Source: Bacillus carboniphilus
Lineage (GTDB): Bacteria; Bacillota; Bacilli; Bacillales; JC228
Direction: 5' to 3'
NCBI RefSeq assembly: GCF_039522365.1
Contig: NZ_BAAADJ010000064.1
Span: 186,001-250,000, forward strand
DNA: 64,000 bases
In this document: in pieces, positions 63,599 through 64,000 of the stretch
How the letters are laid out: the number at the start of each line of letters is the position of its first letter
Numbering within the stretch: position 1 is the stretch's first letter
The notes under the pieces: model-generated
The model's database searches: none
What the model was told of the DNA's origin: nothing
Seen by the model: only the letters and a program-made list of their open reading frames with translations
Made by a program: the position numbers and the translations under genes

Positions 63599-64000
63599 TC
63601 TTTCCAATGGTAACTTGTTTTCATCAAGTGTAAAGCCTTCGCCTAAGACATCGTGAACAAAAGTAACTGAAACAAATGCATGTGGATCAATAGACTGGAT
63701 AATACTTTTTAAACGTATGATTTCATTTTTCGCTACTACACAATAGAGAACATCTCTTTTTTGCTTTGTAAAGGATCCATGCCCACTTAGTACCGTGACT
63801 CCTCGGTCCATATGTTCCATAATCTTCTCTGCAATTTCTTCATGCTTCTCTGATATAATCATCGCACCTCTAGCAGCATAAGCACCTTCTTGGATAAAGT
63901 CGATGACTTTTGCCCCTACAAAAACAGCCACAAGCGTGTACATGGCTTCACGGTAGTTCAAGTATGTAAGAAGGGAAAGAGCAATAACAACGGCGTCGAA
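63596..64000 (-). CDS. ypjC: YitT-family membrane protein, 5' end outside window
   Basis: The frame stays open to the window edge (reading FDAVVIALSLLTYLNYREAM), so the N-terminal part is missing. It shows the last membrane helix or helices and the C-terminal cytoplasmic DUF2179 domain (HGSFTKQKRDVLYCVVAKNE). This is the layout of YitT/YpjC proteins, and the position after ypjB supports ypjC. A TTG inside the window is not the real start. Function unknown. Confidence 0.8.
   Translation of the reverse strand, partial: FDAVVIALSLLTYLNYREAMYTLVAVFVGAKVIDFIQEGAYAARGAMIISEKHEEIAEKIMEHMDRGVTVLSGHGSFTKQKRDVLYCVVAKNEIIRLKSIIQSIDPHAFVSVTFVHDVLGEGFTLDENKLPLER

Overview
The window is low-G+C DNA from a motile, endospore-forming member of the Bacillaceae. 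Spore genes (sleB, ypeB, spoIVA, prsW, the YIEGIA pair), menaquinone synthesis (hepS-menG-hepT), the bacillithiol-linked ypdA, cheR, a PilZ flagellar-brake gene and the QcrABC menaquinol oxidase all point there. Gene order closely follows the Bacillus subtilis stretch fer-ypbB-recS to ypjC. All names rest on sequence motifs and synteny; no search was run.

Region by region. 1-12.5 kb: an M23 peptidase cut by the window edge, ferredoxin, the ypbB-recS-ypbD-ypbE operon, ypbF, a CBS/ACT protein, ypbG, mecB-like ypbH, gudB, a frameshifted ypdA, asparaginase and prsW. 12.5-19.6 kb: sleB-ypeB, ypfA, ypfB, cmk, an acyltransferase, ypfD and fni. 19.6-28.1 kb: a phased 20-bp intergenic repeat, ypzI, yphA, the YIEGIA pair, der, gpsA, yphE, yphF, spoIVA and hbs. 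43.5-64 kb: folE-mtrB-hepS-menG-hepT-ndk-cheR, an aromatic operon (aroC-aroB-aroH-hisC-tyrA-aroA) without the trp genes, a degenerate amidohydrolase-like gene, ypiA, ypiB, a 204-bp tandem repeat, ypiF-qcrABC, ypjA, ypjB, a YugP-type metallopeptidase and ypjC cut by the window edge.

The unusual part is 28.0-43.2 kb, between hbs and folE, where B. subtilis has only a short gap. Two elements lie in tandem at the 3' end of hbs (HU protein). The tail of hbs occurs three times: in the gene (28036-28068), between the elements (35045-35065) and at the far right (43186-43219), where the probable original hbs terminator still sits about 15 kb from its gene. Element A carries three long tyrosine recombinases plus a small fourth gene, an arrangement like Tn554 or RIT (recombinase-in-trio) elements. 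Element B has the same left and right ends, but of the recombinases it keeps only a 26-codon remnant of the first. Its interior holds a DabB-DabA inorganic-carbon uptake operon with a carbonic-anhydrase-like protein and a DUF2294 protein behind a long leader with an intrinsic terminator, a 54-codon Sda-like sporulation inhibitor, a DUF3231 gene and a probable small RNA. Element B therefore looks like a non-autonomous cargo element that the recombinases of A might move in trans. Both elements share a 9-bp motif, CTACAGTAA, exactly 43 bp from the hbs-tail stop at each left end and as an inverted pair at each right end.
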